Positions 42,901 through 50,758 of a stretch of DNA of 64,000 bases are shown piece by piece (the stretch's first letter is position 1; each line of letters opens with the position of its first letter). This stretch comes from Hyphomicrobiales bacterium (GTDB lineage: Bacteria; Pseudomonadota; Alphaproteobacteria; Rhizobiales; Beijerinckiaceae). The stretch covers positions 62,001 through 126,000 of the forward strand of contig JADJVD010000004.1 of assembly GCA_016716745.1 (NCBI GenBank). Reading direction: 5' to 3'. The notes below the pieces were generated by a model. It searched no databases. It saw only the letters and a program-made list of their open reading frames with translations, and was not told the DNA's origin. The position numbers and the translations under genes were made by a program.

Positions 42901-45896
42901 TTGATGCGGTCGCCATGCATGCCGATCGCCATCACCGCCTCGCCCGCCGTGGTGGCGAAGCGCTCGTGCAGCGTGCCGGCGTGCCGGCCGATGGCCTCGA
43001 CGGCCGTGCGCGAGGTCGTCTCGAGCTGGTCGGCGATGGTGCGGACGTGACCTTCGAGCGCGCCCACCGCGCCCTGGCCGACGTCACGCAGACGCGTCTC
43101 GACGCGGCCGAGATGGCTGTCGAGCGAGGCGGTGACGTCCTCGGCGGCGGAGCGCATGCGCGTCTCCATCGCGTCGGCGTGACGGCCAAAGGCGCCGACC
43201 GCGGCGTCGCTCGCCGAAGACAGGCGGGCCGTAACCTTTTCGCCATGCTGCTCGAGTGCGGCGATGGCGTCGCCGGCGACGGAGGAGATGCGACCCGACA
43301 CGTCGGCCGCGTGAACGCTGAGCGCGCCGAGAGAGGCGGCGGAGGTCGCCGCGATCTTCGACGACATGTCGTCGGCGTGGCGGCCGAGACTGTCGACGAG
43401 GCCGAGATTGGCGGACTGGATGCGCTCGGCGACGGCGCGATCATGCGCGTCGAGCGCGGCGATGGCGCCTTGCCCCGCGTCCGTGAGGCGGGCGGCGAGA
43501 TCGTCCGTGCGCGAGGACAGGAGCTCGATGGCGCCGCCGGCGGCCGCGCCGAGGCGCTCGGCGACGGTCTGCGTGCTGCGGTCGAGCGCGCCGATCGTCG
43601 CGTCGGCGAGCGAGGACAGGCGGCCCTCGACCCGCTGGGCGTGCTCGTCGAGCGCGCCGAGGGTGGTCGAATTGGTCTCCGCCAGTCGCACGGACAGATC
43701 GGTCGTATGACGATCGAGCGCGCCGACAGTGGCGTCGCTGACGCCGACGAGTCGCGCTTCGAGCGAGCTTGCGTGATGGGACAGGGCCTCGCGCGTCGCG
43801 GCGCTGGCCTCGGCGAGGCGGCCGGTCAGCTCGGCGGCGTGCGAGGACAGCGCGTCGCGCGTGGTCGCGCTGACATGCGCCAGCCGGCCCGTGAGGTCGT
43901 CGGCATGCGACGACAGGGCGACGGCGGTGCTGGAGGCGACGTCGGCGAGTCGGCCCTCGACATTCGAAGTGTGCGCGGACAAGAGCCCGACCGTCGCCTC
44001 GCTGACGCCGACAAGGCGGGTCTCCATGTCCTGCGCATGACGGGCGAGCGCGTCGATCGTGCCGTCGCTGGCGCGGGCGAGCCGCTCGGAAAGATCGCCG
44101 GTGTGGCGGCCGAGGGCGCCGATCGTCGCCTCGGAGACGCCGGCGAGGCGCTGCTCCATGTCCATCGCATGACGCGACAGCGCGTCGACCGTGCTCGCCC
44201 GCGCCTCGACGAGGCGTGCGGCGAGGTCGCTCGTCTCGCTGGCGAGCGAGGACAGAAGCGTGCGGCCGCTGCTGTCGAGCCGCTCGCCGACTTCGGCGGC
44301 GTGACGATCGAGCATGCCGACGGTGGCGACGCTCGCGGCGGCGAAGCGCGTGTCGAACTCAAGCGCGTGGCGGGTCAGCGCCTCGACGGTCGAATCGCTG
44401 GCCTCGCGGACGCGCGCGTGCATTGCCTCGCCATGATCGGCGAAGGCGACGATCGCGCGCTCGCTCGTCTCGGCCAGACGCGCGGCGAGCGTGTCGACGC
44501 TGCCGTCGAGGCGGCGGGCCATATCCTCATGGCGGTCGCCGAGGATGCGCTCGAGCGTGCGGCCGGCCGCATCGAAGGCGGCCTCGGCCGCCGTCGTGCG
44601 CTCCGCGATGAGTTCGGCGACGCGCGCGGCGGTGCCGCCGAGCTTTTCTTCGAGCGCGCCGCCGCGGACGGTGACGGTTTCGTGCAGGCGGTCGCTCGTT
44701 TCGGCGAGGCGGGCGGTGAGGCTCTCGCCGCGCGAGGCGATGGTGTCGGCGATGCGCAGGCCGGTCTGGTCGATGCGGTCGGCGACGTCGGCGCCGCGCT
44801 GGCCGAGATCGAGGACCAGCGCCTCGGTCGTCGACTTCAGGCGCGTGTCGATTTCCGCGATGCTGCCGCCGAGGGCCTGCGTCGCGATCTCGCTCGCCGA
44901 CGCAAGGCGCTCGGAAACGTCGCGGCTGGTCGCCTCGAGGCGCTCGACGATGCCGACGCCGCGGTCGGAGATCTGGCTCACCATCTCGTCGCCGGTGCGG
45001 CCGAGGGCGAAGGTGATCTCCTCGCTCTTGGCGCCGAGCGAGGTGGTGACGCGCATGCCGGCTTCGCTGACGCGCTCGGCGATGCGTTCGCCGGCCGAAT
45101 CGAGCTCGCGCGCGAGGCCTTCGTGCGCATTGGCGATGGCCGAACGCACGCGGTCGGCGTTGACGACGATGGCCTCGCGCTCGCTGACGAGTTCGTCGAC
45201 GAGCGAGCGGATGCGCCGCTCATTGTCGGAATAGGTGCGTTCGAGATTGGAGACCTCGGAGCGCACCAGCATCTCGAGTTCGCCGGCGCGGGCGAGCGCG
45301 CGCTCGATGCCGTCGCCCATCGAGGCGACCTCGCGGCGGATCGCCTGCGACAGGGTGACGACCTGATCGGTCGCCATCGATTCGGGGTCGGCGAGGCGCT
45401 GGGCGTTCTCGTGCAGGGCGCGGGCGGTCAGCCGCATCTCCTGCGCGCGACGGGCGAAGGAGGCGATGACGAAGAAAAACACGACGGGCGCGATCAGCGC
45501 GGCGAGGGCGAGCCAAGTCGCCGGACGGGCGAAGACGGACGGGCCTTCCGACAGGCTGTCGGGCCAGTAGGTCATGACGGCGACGGCGCCGAGGCCGAGC
45601 CAGGCGATGGCGGCGAGCGTCGCGGCGACGTAAGGGCCGCTCGACGGCTTCGGCGCGGGGCGGCGGACGGGAGCTGCGCCCCGGCGGTCGTCGTTGGCCG
45701 GCTGCGCGGAGGGGGCGACGGCCGCCGCCGTCTCGGCGGGCCCCTCGAACAGGGGATGCTCGGCGACGTCGGGCAGGCGGGGGGCGGTTCGGGCGGGCGG
45801 CGGCGCGGGTCCGGCGTCCGGAGCAAGATTCAGCGCTTCCTCGATCGCCGACAGCGCCGCAGCCGCCGGATCCTGCACTTTCGTCTGCTGGGCCAT
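39924..45896 (-). CDS. GPR-like giant growth-pole-ring protein
   Basis: 1990 residues. An acidic N-terminal segment is followed by two membrane helices (about 89-110 and 127-146). Then come more than 1,500 residues of helical repeats, a Pro/Arg/Glu-rich disordered stretch (about 1730-1880) and a conserved C-terminal globular segment (DIARMIDHDALVDLWERYRR, GKVYTMLGHAAGRFD). Size, topology and apolipoprotein-like repeats match GPR of Agrobacterium (called RgsE in Sinorhizobium), an inner-membrane-anchored ring at the growing pole needed for polar growth in Hyphomicrobiales. Residues 481-1008 form 24 tandem 22-residue repeats; later there are 11-residue repeats. It is divergent from an Hpt gene, with a 282-base gap. 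The antisense frame is also open, as a codon-bias shadow. Confidence 0.88.
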   Translation of the reverse strand: MAQQTKVQDPAAAALSAIEEALNLAPDAGPAPPPARTAPRLPDVAEHPLFEGPAETAAAVAPSAQPANDDRRGAAPVRRPAPKPSSGPYVAATLAAIAWLGLGAVAVMTYWPDSLSEGPSVFARPATWLALAALIAPVVFFFVIASFARRAQEMRLTARALHENAQRLADPESMATDQVVTLSQAIRREVASMGDGIERALARAGELEMLVRSEVSNLERTYSDNERRIRSLVDELVSEREAIVVNADRVRSAIANAHEGLARELDSAGERIAERVSEAGMRVTTSLGAKSEEITFALGRTGDEMVSQISDRGVGIVERLEATSRDVSERLASASEIATQALGGSIAEIDTRLKSTTEALVLDLGQRGADVADRIDQTGLRIADTIASRGESLTARLAETSDRLHETVTVRGGALEEKLGGTAARVAELIAERTTAAEAAFDAAGRTLERILGDRHEDMARRLDGSVDTLAARLAETSERAIVAFADHGEAMHARVREASDSTVEALTRHALEFDTRFAAASVATVGMLDRHAAEVGERLDSSGRTLLSSLASETSDLAARLVEARASTVDALSRHAMDMEQRLAGVSEATIGALGRHTGDLSERLARASDGTIDALARHAQDMETRLVGVSEATVGLLSAHTSNVEGRLADVASSTAVALSSHADDLTGRLAHVSATTRDALSSHAAELTGRLAEASAATREALSHHASSLEARLVGVSDATVGALDRHTTDLSVRLAETNSTTLGALDEHAQRVEGRLSSLADATIGALDRSTQTVAERLGAAAGGAIELLSSRTDDLAARLTDAGQGAIAALDAHDRAVAERIQSANLGLVDSLGRHADDMSSKIAATSAASLGALSVHAADVSGRISSVAGDAIAALEQHGEKVTARLSSASDAAVGAFGRHADAMETRMRSAAEDVTASLDSHLGRVETRLRDVGQGAVGALEGHVRTIADQLETTSRTAVEAIGRHAGTLHERFATTAGEAVMAIGMHGDRINETLAERLNAFETMVVRDGGEVTSRIASHVDQFTSGVRATLSAVDQVFAVGGREAHERLQAQTRDAAEALETQLRLFEERAGGKTGEIAANIEALLSRVDSGLDQRARTLNETLTSRALDVAKVLGEGGRQITTALDAKVEEANAVLAARAAALSDALSDGVSTFEERVVRRLDALNGDLDQRSRAVAETLDARSGDITRLLGDHSRAIHVAIDDHSTALDSKLTDRLERIGAVLSGRAKELAEALDARTGDLNAIVEGRGQALVADLTTRSAALTREFNSVGDLIAAAIETRSKATADRLSEKQAELVSLVERAAEALRDTVETHTGSSIAALTGAATRVRDDVAGATQGLRDNVDSATLALREHVEGATKALREHVDGATRSLRVNLDGSTQELRETVEQTTTQSLALLGDAHARVRAEAQSAAADLRETIESASGSSLAALTGAHQRMRSEIAVVLDSLTQTNSALDNIIAGAGENLGAMEGVLADRLKEFREALGVISSQILTLNRSSQQTVTDAGELAEKLSDHSKTLAAAAAELSRTQSLLDASLDQRGASLGKMLESIDRRSGELDRMMASFTDSVNLSFKAAEERAHDIGAFIAEAAQSTTAAIAGQFETIRGASGRERERTAAALRAAYEQANSEMAGLFGEATERFRVAADEMRSVAGDVQRELDEMRGELQRGVSALPREAAEQAASMRRVVSDQIKALNELTEIVSRSGRSFDVATPAPAPAPRRQEARAEARLIERIEPEHEEAYVAPAPVRPSAPEPRAARREEPRREEPRGAEPRMPAAPTFEPRRPEPARAAEPRHEQQEPRREPPAPSTRRPAAPAAAQPAPRGGGWLSDLLARASQEEAPAPQPTQAAPARTAPAKTAPAKTIESLDSISLDIARMIDHDALVDLWERYRRGDRGGFSRKLYTAAGQTTFDEVRRRYRSDSDFRATVDRYIQEFERLLSEISRDDRDSALTRSYLTSDTGKVYTMLGHAAGRFD
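42873..44456 (-). repeat. Twenty-four tandem 66-bp units encoding 22-residue helical repeats in GPR
   Basis: Residues 481-1008 of GPR divide without gaps into 24 units of 22 residues. The consensus is T-[VI]-x-A-L-x-R-H-x-x-D-x-x-x-R-L-x-x-x-S-x-A; examples are units beginning TVDALSRHAMDMEQRLAGVS and TIGALGRHTGDLSERLARAS. The His at position 8 and the Arg-Leu at 15-16 are the most constant. A 22-residue period is the apolipoprotein A type and gives amphipathic helices. Confidence 0.88.
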
Positions 45897-46178
45897 GAGA
45901 ACTCGCCTTCATCGGGACGCGGAAAGCACACAATGCGCAATCAAACCGTCGCCGCGCCGGCATGGGGGCCTCTCCGGGCCGGCGCACACACTTTGTTAAC
46001 CAAGCCAGTCTACAGGTCCCGCGCTTCGATTAAAACCTCATCCCCCGTTCTTCCGAAAAACGTCGTTAACGGCGGCCAAGCCGAGGCCGGCCCGCGCTTT
46101 TCGGCGTCGGTCCGTCAACCATTCGTTTGGGCGGGCGTGGCAGGGTGAGTGGATTACGGCGCGTCGCCCGAGGGTTCA
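45897..46178. promoter_or_regulatory. Divergent intergenic region of gpr and hpt
   Basis: This 282-base gap is more AT-rich than its surroundings. It holds two GTTAAC sites exactly 70 bases apart (45995-46000 and 46065-46070) and ATTAAAA at about 46030. TTAAC is the half-site of the cell-cycle regulator CtrA, but no full TTAA-N7-TTAA site is present. No confident -35/-10 pair was found on either strand. Confidence 0.3.
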
Positions 46179-46613
46179 ATGTCCATCATGTCCAACCGCG
46201 TTCAATCGGCCTTCGCCGCCTCCCGTCCGGCGATGGCGCCGCGCGCCGAAGGGTCGGCGCCGCTCGTCGCGCCGGCGATCGATTTCGGCCATCTCGCCCG
46301 CCAGTCGCTCGGCGATCAGGCGCTGGAGGTCGAACTGATGCAGCTTTTCGACCGGCAGGCCGCCCGCATCGCGGCGGAACTCGGGATGCCCGATTTGTCC
46401 AGAGGCAGCCGGGCCGAGCGCGGCGATCTTGCCCACACCTTGAAGGGCTCGGCCCGGGCGATCGGCGCATGGCGCGTCGCCGATGCGTGCGAAGCCTATG
46501 AGAACGCTCTGAAATCCGACGTCTCCGCGCTCACGCTGGATGCGCTGGCGGTGGCCGTCGGCGTCGAGGTGGAGCAGGCGCGCCGCCTGATCGCGGAAAC
46601 GGTCGGGCGCTGA
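46179..46613 (+). CDS. Histidine phosphotransfer (Hpt) domain protein
   Basis: A 144-residue protein with a disordered N-terminus and one Hpt domain. The phosphorylatable histidine is His86 in LAHTLKGSARAIGA. It relays phosphate in a multistep phosphorelay; no histidine kinase or response regulator is adjacent. Starts at GTG 46149 or ATG 46188 are possible; ATG 46179 is chosen because GAGGG precedes it. It is divergent from gpr, which may mean shared cell-cycle control. A hairpin follows the gene. Confidence 0.82.
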   Translation: MSIMSNRVQSAFAASRPAMAPRAEGSAPLVAPAIDFGHLARQSLGDQALEVELMQLFDRQAARIAAELGMPDLSRGSRAERGDLAHTLKGSARAIGAWRVADACEAYENALKSDVSALTLDALAVAVGVEVEQARRLIAETVGR

Positions 46614-46646
46614 ACCGGCTCGCCTTTCCGGCTCTTTTGACATAAA

Positions 46647-46678
46647 CAGCGGCCCGCGCGCGCCCGTGCGGGCCGCTG
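46647..46678 (+). terminator. Hairpin after the hpt gene
   Basis: CAGCGGCCCGC-N10-GCGGGCCGCTG, a perfect 11-bp stem 33 bases after the hpt stop, followed by TGCGTTTGG rather than a clean T-run. A weak or Rho-assisted terminator between hpt and the ferredoxin gene. Confidence 0.5.
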
Positions 46679-46714
46679 TGCGTTTGGCGCTGTCAATTCG
46701 TCTCGGAGCCGGGA

Positions 46715-47035
46715 ATGCCGAAGATCTCCTTCATCGATTTCAAAGGGACGGAGCGGACCGTCGACGCGCAGGTCGGCTCGACGGTGATGGAGACGGCGCT
46801 GCGCAACGGCGTGCCGGGCATCGACGCGGAATGCGGCGGCGCCTGCTCCTGCGCCACCTGCCACGTCTATGTCGACCCGGCCTGGCAGGCGGCGGTCGGC
46901 AAGCCCTCCGCGATGGAGGACGACATGCTCGATTTCGCCCGCGACGTGCAGCCGAACTCCCGCCTCTCCTGCCAGATCAAGGTGACGGAGGCCCTGGACG
47001 GACTGATCGTCCGCACCCCAGAGAAGCAGGGCTGA
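46715..47035 (+). CDS. Adrenodoxin-type [2Fe-2S] ferredoxin
   Basis: A 106-residue ferredoxin with ligands Cys40, Cys46, Cys49 and Cys86 (CGGACSCATC and LSCQIK), the C-x5-C-x2-C spacing of adrenodoxin/putidaredoxin types, plus an extra Cys44. It carries single electrons, for example for P450 enzymes or Fe-S assembly. A ferredoxin reductase gene follows 104 bases downstream on the same strand, so the two probably form a redox pair. Cytoplasmic. Confidence 0.93.
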   Translation: MPKISFIDFKGTERTVDAQVGSTVMETALRNGVPGIDAECGGACSCATCHVYVDPAWQAAVGKPSAMEDDMLDFARDVQPNSRLSCQIKVTEALDGLIVRTPEKQG

Positions 47036-47139
47036 GACGGGCGCCTGCGTGATCAAGTCGCTTTCGCGACCTGCCGCCTTGTTCTAGAGAGCCGCGGCGC
47101 GCGCCCCGCCGCCACAGGATCGTCGAGACCGGACCGCCC

Positions 47140-48186
47140 ATGACCGAGCCCACCGCCCCCATCCAGACCGACGTCGTCATCGTCGGCGCCGGCCCCGTCG
47201 GCCTGTTCGCCGTCTTCGAGCTCGGCCTGCTCGACATCAAGGCGCATCTCGTCGACATCCTCGACCGGCCGGGCGGGCAGTGCGCCGAGCTCTACCCGGA
47301 AAAGCCGATCTACGACATTCCGGGCTTTCCGGTCGTCTCGGGGCAGGGCCTCGTCGACAATCTGATGAAGCAGATCGAGCCGTTCGGCCCGCAATTCCAT
47401 TTCAACGAGATGGTGGAGTCGCTGGAGTCGATCGGCACGGCGGAGCGTCCGCGCTTCCGGGTGAAGACGGACGGCGGGCTGACGTTCGAATGCGCCTGCG
47501 TCATGATCGCGGCGGGCGGCGGCTCTTTCCAGCCGAAGAAGCCGCCGGTGGAGGGCATCGAGGCCTATGAGGGCTCGTCAGTCTTCTACGCCGTGCGCAA
47601 GAAGGAGACGTTCCGCGGCAAGAAGCTGCTGATCGTCGGCGGCGGCGATTCCGCGCTCGACTGGACGCTGAACCTGCAGCCGATCGCCGAGCGCATCACG
47701 CTGCTGCATCGGCGGGACGATTTCCGCGCCGCGCCGCATTCGGTCAACGCCATGCGCGAGCTGGTCGCGACGGGCAAGATCGACCTGCGCATCGGCCAGC
47801 TCGCCGGCCTCGAGGGCGCCGACGGCGGCCTGACGGCGGTGAAGGCCAAGCTCTCGGACGGGTCCGTCGAGACGCTCGACGTCAACATGATGCTGCCCTT
47901 CTTCGGGCTGACCATGAAGCTCGGGCCGATCGCCAACTGGGGGCTCAACCTGCACGAGAATCTCGTGCCGGTGGATACCGAGAAGTTCGAGTCCAACCAC
48001 CCCGGCATTTTCGCCATCGGCGACATCAACGCCTATCCGGGCAAGCTGAAGCTCATCCTGTCCGGTTTCCACGAGGCCGCGCTGGCCGCGCAGAAGGCGC
48101 ATCGCTACGTCTATCCGGACAAGCGGCTGCTCTTCCAGTACACCACCTCGTCGACCAACCTGCAGCGCAAGCTCGGCGTCGCCTGA
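47140..48186 (+). CDS. Ferredoxin-NADP+ reductase, thioredoxin-reductase-like
   Basis: A 348-residue FAD/NAD(P) flavoprotein. FAD site GAGPVGLFAVFELG, then GGQCAELYPEKPIYDIPGFP; NADPH site IVGGGDSALDWTL; second FAD contact GIFAIGDINAYPGKLKLIL. The CxxC of thioredoxin reductases is absent, which fits type 2 FNR (YumC-like). It passes electrons from NADPH to the ferredoxin encoded upstream, or the reverse. Cytoplasmic dimer by family. ATG 47140. Confidence 0.93.
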   Translation: MTEPTAPIQTDVVIVGAGPVGLFAVFELGLLDIKAHLVDILDRPGGQCAELYPEKPIYDIPGFPVVSGQGLVDNLMKQIEPFGPQFHFNEMVESLESIGTAERPRFRVKTDGGLTFECACVMIAAGGGSFQPKKPPVEGIEAYEGSSVFYAVRKKETFRGKKLLIVGGGDSALDWTLNLQPIAERITLLHRRDDFRAAPHSVNAMRELVATGKIDLRIGQLAGLEGADGGLTAVKAKLSDGSVETLDVNMMLPFFGLTMKLGPIANWGLNLHENLVPVDTEKFESNHPGIFAIGDINAYPGKLKLILSGFHEAALAAQKAHRYVYPDKRLLFQYTTSSTNLQRKLGVA

Positions 48187-48255
48187 GGCGCGCTCGCGCG
48201 CCGCTCACGGTCCCGTCACTCGACGGCGGCGCGGCCGCTCGGGCATAAGGGCGAC

Positions 48256-49125
48256 ATGTCGAGCATGACGGCGCCTGCGCCGCGCGTTTCCCTGTCGGCT
48301 TATGCGCCCTGGACCGACCGCGCCGGGCGCGTCTCGGGCCTGAAGCTTGCGGCCTTCGCGGCGACGCTGGCGCCCGCCGTCTGGATCGCCTGGCTCTGGG
48401 CGAGCGACGGGCTTGGGCCGAAGCCGCTCACCGAGGCGATCCATCTGACCGGCGACTGGGCCGTGCGGCTGCTCGCCGCCACGCTGGCGGTGACGCCGCT
48501 TCGCCTCGTCACGCGCTACAACCGGCTCATCCTCGTTCGCCGCATGTTGGGGCTCGCGACGCTCGCCTATGCGGCGATCCATATCGCGCTCTATTGCGCG
48601 CAACAGGGCTGGGAGGTCGCGCGCATCGCCACGGAAATCGCGCTGCGCTTCTATCTCACCATCGGCTTTGCGGCGTTCGTGATGTTGCTCGCGCTCGGCG
48701 CGACCTCGAACGACGCCGCCGTGACGCGGCTCGGCGCGGCGCGCTGGAACGGGCTGCATCGGCTCGTCTACGTCATCGCCGGGCTCGCGCTGTTCCACTA
48801 CTTCCTACAATCGAAGAATGACGTCACGCCCGCCGTGCTGTGGGCGGGGCTCATCCTGACGCTGCTGGGGCATCGGCTGCTGGCGCGGCGCGGGTTCGGG
48901 CGTTCGCCGCTGGCGCTGCTCGGCCTTGCGGCGGGGGCGGGCGCCGCGACCGCGCTGATCGAGGCGGCGTGGTATTTCGGGCGTTCGCGCCTGCCGCCGC
49001 TCGACGTGCTCGCCGGCAATCTCGACTTCGATTTCGAGATCAGGCCGCCGTGGATCGTCGCGGCGGTCGGGTTGGCGCTGCCTCTGCTGGCGCTCGCGGC
49101 GCGCCGCTTCGAGCGGGCGCGCTAG
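48256..49125 (+). CDS. msrQ: MsrQ-like haem-binding membrane subunit of methionine sulfoxide reductase
   Basis: A 289-residue inner-membrane protein with about seven helices of the ferric-reductase-like fold. Haem-ligand histidines are in HLTGDWAVRLLAATLAVTPL, IHIALY, WNGLHRLVYV and ALFHYFLQSKND, which match MsrQ (YedZ). MsrQ feeds electrons to MsrP, a periplasmic molybdenum enzyme that repairs oxidised methionine. No msrP is next to it. Its C-terminal third (DVLAGNLDFDFEIRPPWI) extends the family length. It overlaps the convergent ycjF gene by four bases. Confidence 0.85.
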   Translation: MSSMTAPAPRVSLSAYAPWTDRAGRVSGLKLAAFAATLAPAVWIAWLWASDGLGPKPLTEAIHLTGDWAVRLLAATLAVTPLRLVTRYNRLILVRRMLGLATLAYAAIHIALYCAQQGWEVARIATEIALRFYLTIGFAAFVMLLALGATSNDAAVTRLGAARWNGLHRLVYVIAGLALFHYFLQSKNDVTPAVLWAGLILTLLGHRLLARRGFGRSPLALLGLAAGAGAATALIEAAWYFGRSRLPPLDVLAGNLDFDFEIRPPWIVAAVGLALPLLALAARRFERAR

Positions 49126-50193
49126 CCCTTCTCGCCGCCGAACAGGAAGGGCGCCACGTCCTTCACGCCGGGCGGATCGTCCGCGGCGAAGGGCATGGGC
49201 CGGCACACCGCCATCGCCGAGACGCCGACGCGCGCGGTGAGAAGGCCGTTCAGCACGCCCTCGCCCAGACGCGCCGAGAGCTTGGCGGCGATGCCGTGGC
49301 CGACCACCTGTTGCAGCAGGCTGTCGCCGACCGCCATGCCGCCGGTGATGGCCAGATGCGCGCCGACCGAGCGGGCGAGGCGCAGGAACCCGAAAAAACC
49401 GGGACGACCGCCATAGATCTCCGGAAATGCGCCGCACCAGCCGCACCGCCTGCGCGGCGACGACGAGCAGATCGACCGCCGCGCGCGGGCTGACGGCGGT
49501 GACGACCGAGACGCGCCGCGCCGCGAGCGCGATCTCGCGTTGCGCGCGCGCATCGAGCGTGTGCACGAGCGAGCGCTCGGCGATGTCGATGAGGTCGCGC
49601 CCGTCGACGATCTCGCGCGTCAGCAGGGCGAGTTCGTCGCGGGCGCGCGCAGTGTCGGGCCGCGCCTGATACAGCGCGGTCAGATCGCGCACGAGGCCGC
49701 GGGCGCGCGCGGTGTCGTCGCCGGCGCGGGCGGCGGCGAAATCCTGATGCATCTGCGCGATGCGCCGCTGCCGGAAGATCGCCCGCGTCTCGCGAATGGC
49801 GAGCGCCAGCAGCGCGACGCCGGCGAGCGCGGCGAGGCCCGCCGCGACCCAGCCCAGCGCCTCGACGCGGGCGAACAGATCCTCGATCAGCCGCCACAAC
49901 CACAGGCTGAAGCCGAGGCCGACGAGGCCGGTCGCGGCGCTCCAGAACAGCCCGCCCCAGGAGAAGGCGCGGGGCAGCACGCCGCGCGCCTGCGCCACCT
50001 CGACGGCCGCCTCCTGCGCAGGAAGCGTCGCCAGTTCGCCCTCGCGCGCATAGGCGTCGGCGGCGGCCTCGATGCGCACCGCCGGGTCGGCCGCGCGCAA
50101 CTCCTCGCGCCCGGCGAGATCGGCCGCGCGGGCGTCTTGGTCCGGCAGATCGAGGCGGAAGGCGCGGGGCCGGCGCGGCGAAGGCTCGTTCAT
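49122..50193 (-). CDS. YcjF-family membrane protein (TIGR01620), with one-base frameshift
   Basis: About 357 residues after repair. Two hydrophobic helices (WGGLFWSAATGLVGLGFSLW and LGWVAAGLAALAGVALLALA) are followed by a helical region and a conserved C-terminal domain (FFGFLRLARSVGAHLAITGG, PFAADDPPGVKDVAPFLFGG). The frame breaks near 49421: upstream reads VRLVRRIS, and EIYGGRPGFFGFLRL lies in another frame. Removing one C of the CC at 49421-49422 on the plus strand joins them as RRISEIYGGRPG. The span is 357 codons plus one base. Its partner ycjX lies about 4 kb upstream on the same strand. Start ATG 50193 is likely; a TTG at 50229 is possible. Confidence 0.8.
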
Positions 50194-50283
50194 GTCGTCA
50201 GAGGTGAGGGCCGGGGGCGCTTCCGTCAAGGGAGGCTTCGCCGCGCCCCGTTCGCCGGTCTATGCTGCGGCGAGCGGGGGCGC

Positions 50284-50751
50284 ATGGATTATCATCTCCT
50301 CAAGGCCGCGCATGTGATCGGCGCCTGCGTGCTGCTCGGCACGGGCGCCGGCATCGCCTTTTTCATGCTGGCGGCGCATCTGACCGGCGACTCGCGGCTG
50401 ATCGCCGGCGTCGCGCGCATCGTGGTCGTCGCCGACGCGCTGTTCACGGCGAGCGCGGTCGTCGCCCAGCCGACGACCGGCTATCTGCTGTCGCGCGAGA
50501 TCGGCGTTCCGCTCGGCGAGCCGTGGCTGCGCGTCTCCATCGGGCTGTATCTGACGGCCGGCGCGGTCTGGCTGCCGGTCGTCTGGATTCAGGCGCGCAT
50601 GGCGCGGCTCGCGCGCGCGGCGGCGGACGACGGCGCGCCGCTGCCGGACGCGTATCATCGGCTCTTCCGCTGGTGGCTCGCCTGCGGCGTTCCGGGCTTC
50701 GGGGCAGTTCTTGCGATCGTCTGGCTGATGATCGCCAAACCGGCGATGTGA
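50284..50751 (+). CDS. DUF2269 family integral membrane protein
   Basis: A 155-residue protein with four hydrophobic helices (LLKAAHVIGACVLLGTGAGI, VVVADALFTASAVVAQPTTG, SIGLYLTAGAVWLPVVWI, FGAVLAIVWLMIAK), the DUF2269 pattern with the early His-Val motif KAAHVIGA. The function is unknown. Seven bases separate it from the NAD(P)-binding/DoxX gene, so the two are co-transcribed; that neighbour has a membrane domain of the DoxX type as well. Confidence 0.82.
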   Translation: MDYHLLKAAHVIGACVLLGTGAGIAFFMLAAHLTGDSRLIAGVARIVVVADALFTASAVVAQPTTGYLLSREIGVPLGEPWLRVSIGLYLTAGAVWLPVVWIQARMARLARAAADDGAPLPDAYHRLFRWWLACGVPGFGAVLAIVWLMIAKPAM

Positions 50752-50758
50752 GGGCGCG

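Noticed and set aside
38934..46148. 2404-residue open frame on the plus strand antisense to gpr
   Set aside because: It is Arg/Gly/Ala-rich low-complexity sequence produced by the codon bias and repeats of the real minus-strand gene, and it also runs through the mlaD and lipoprotein genes.
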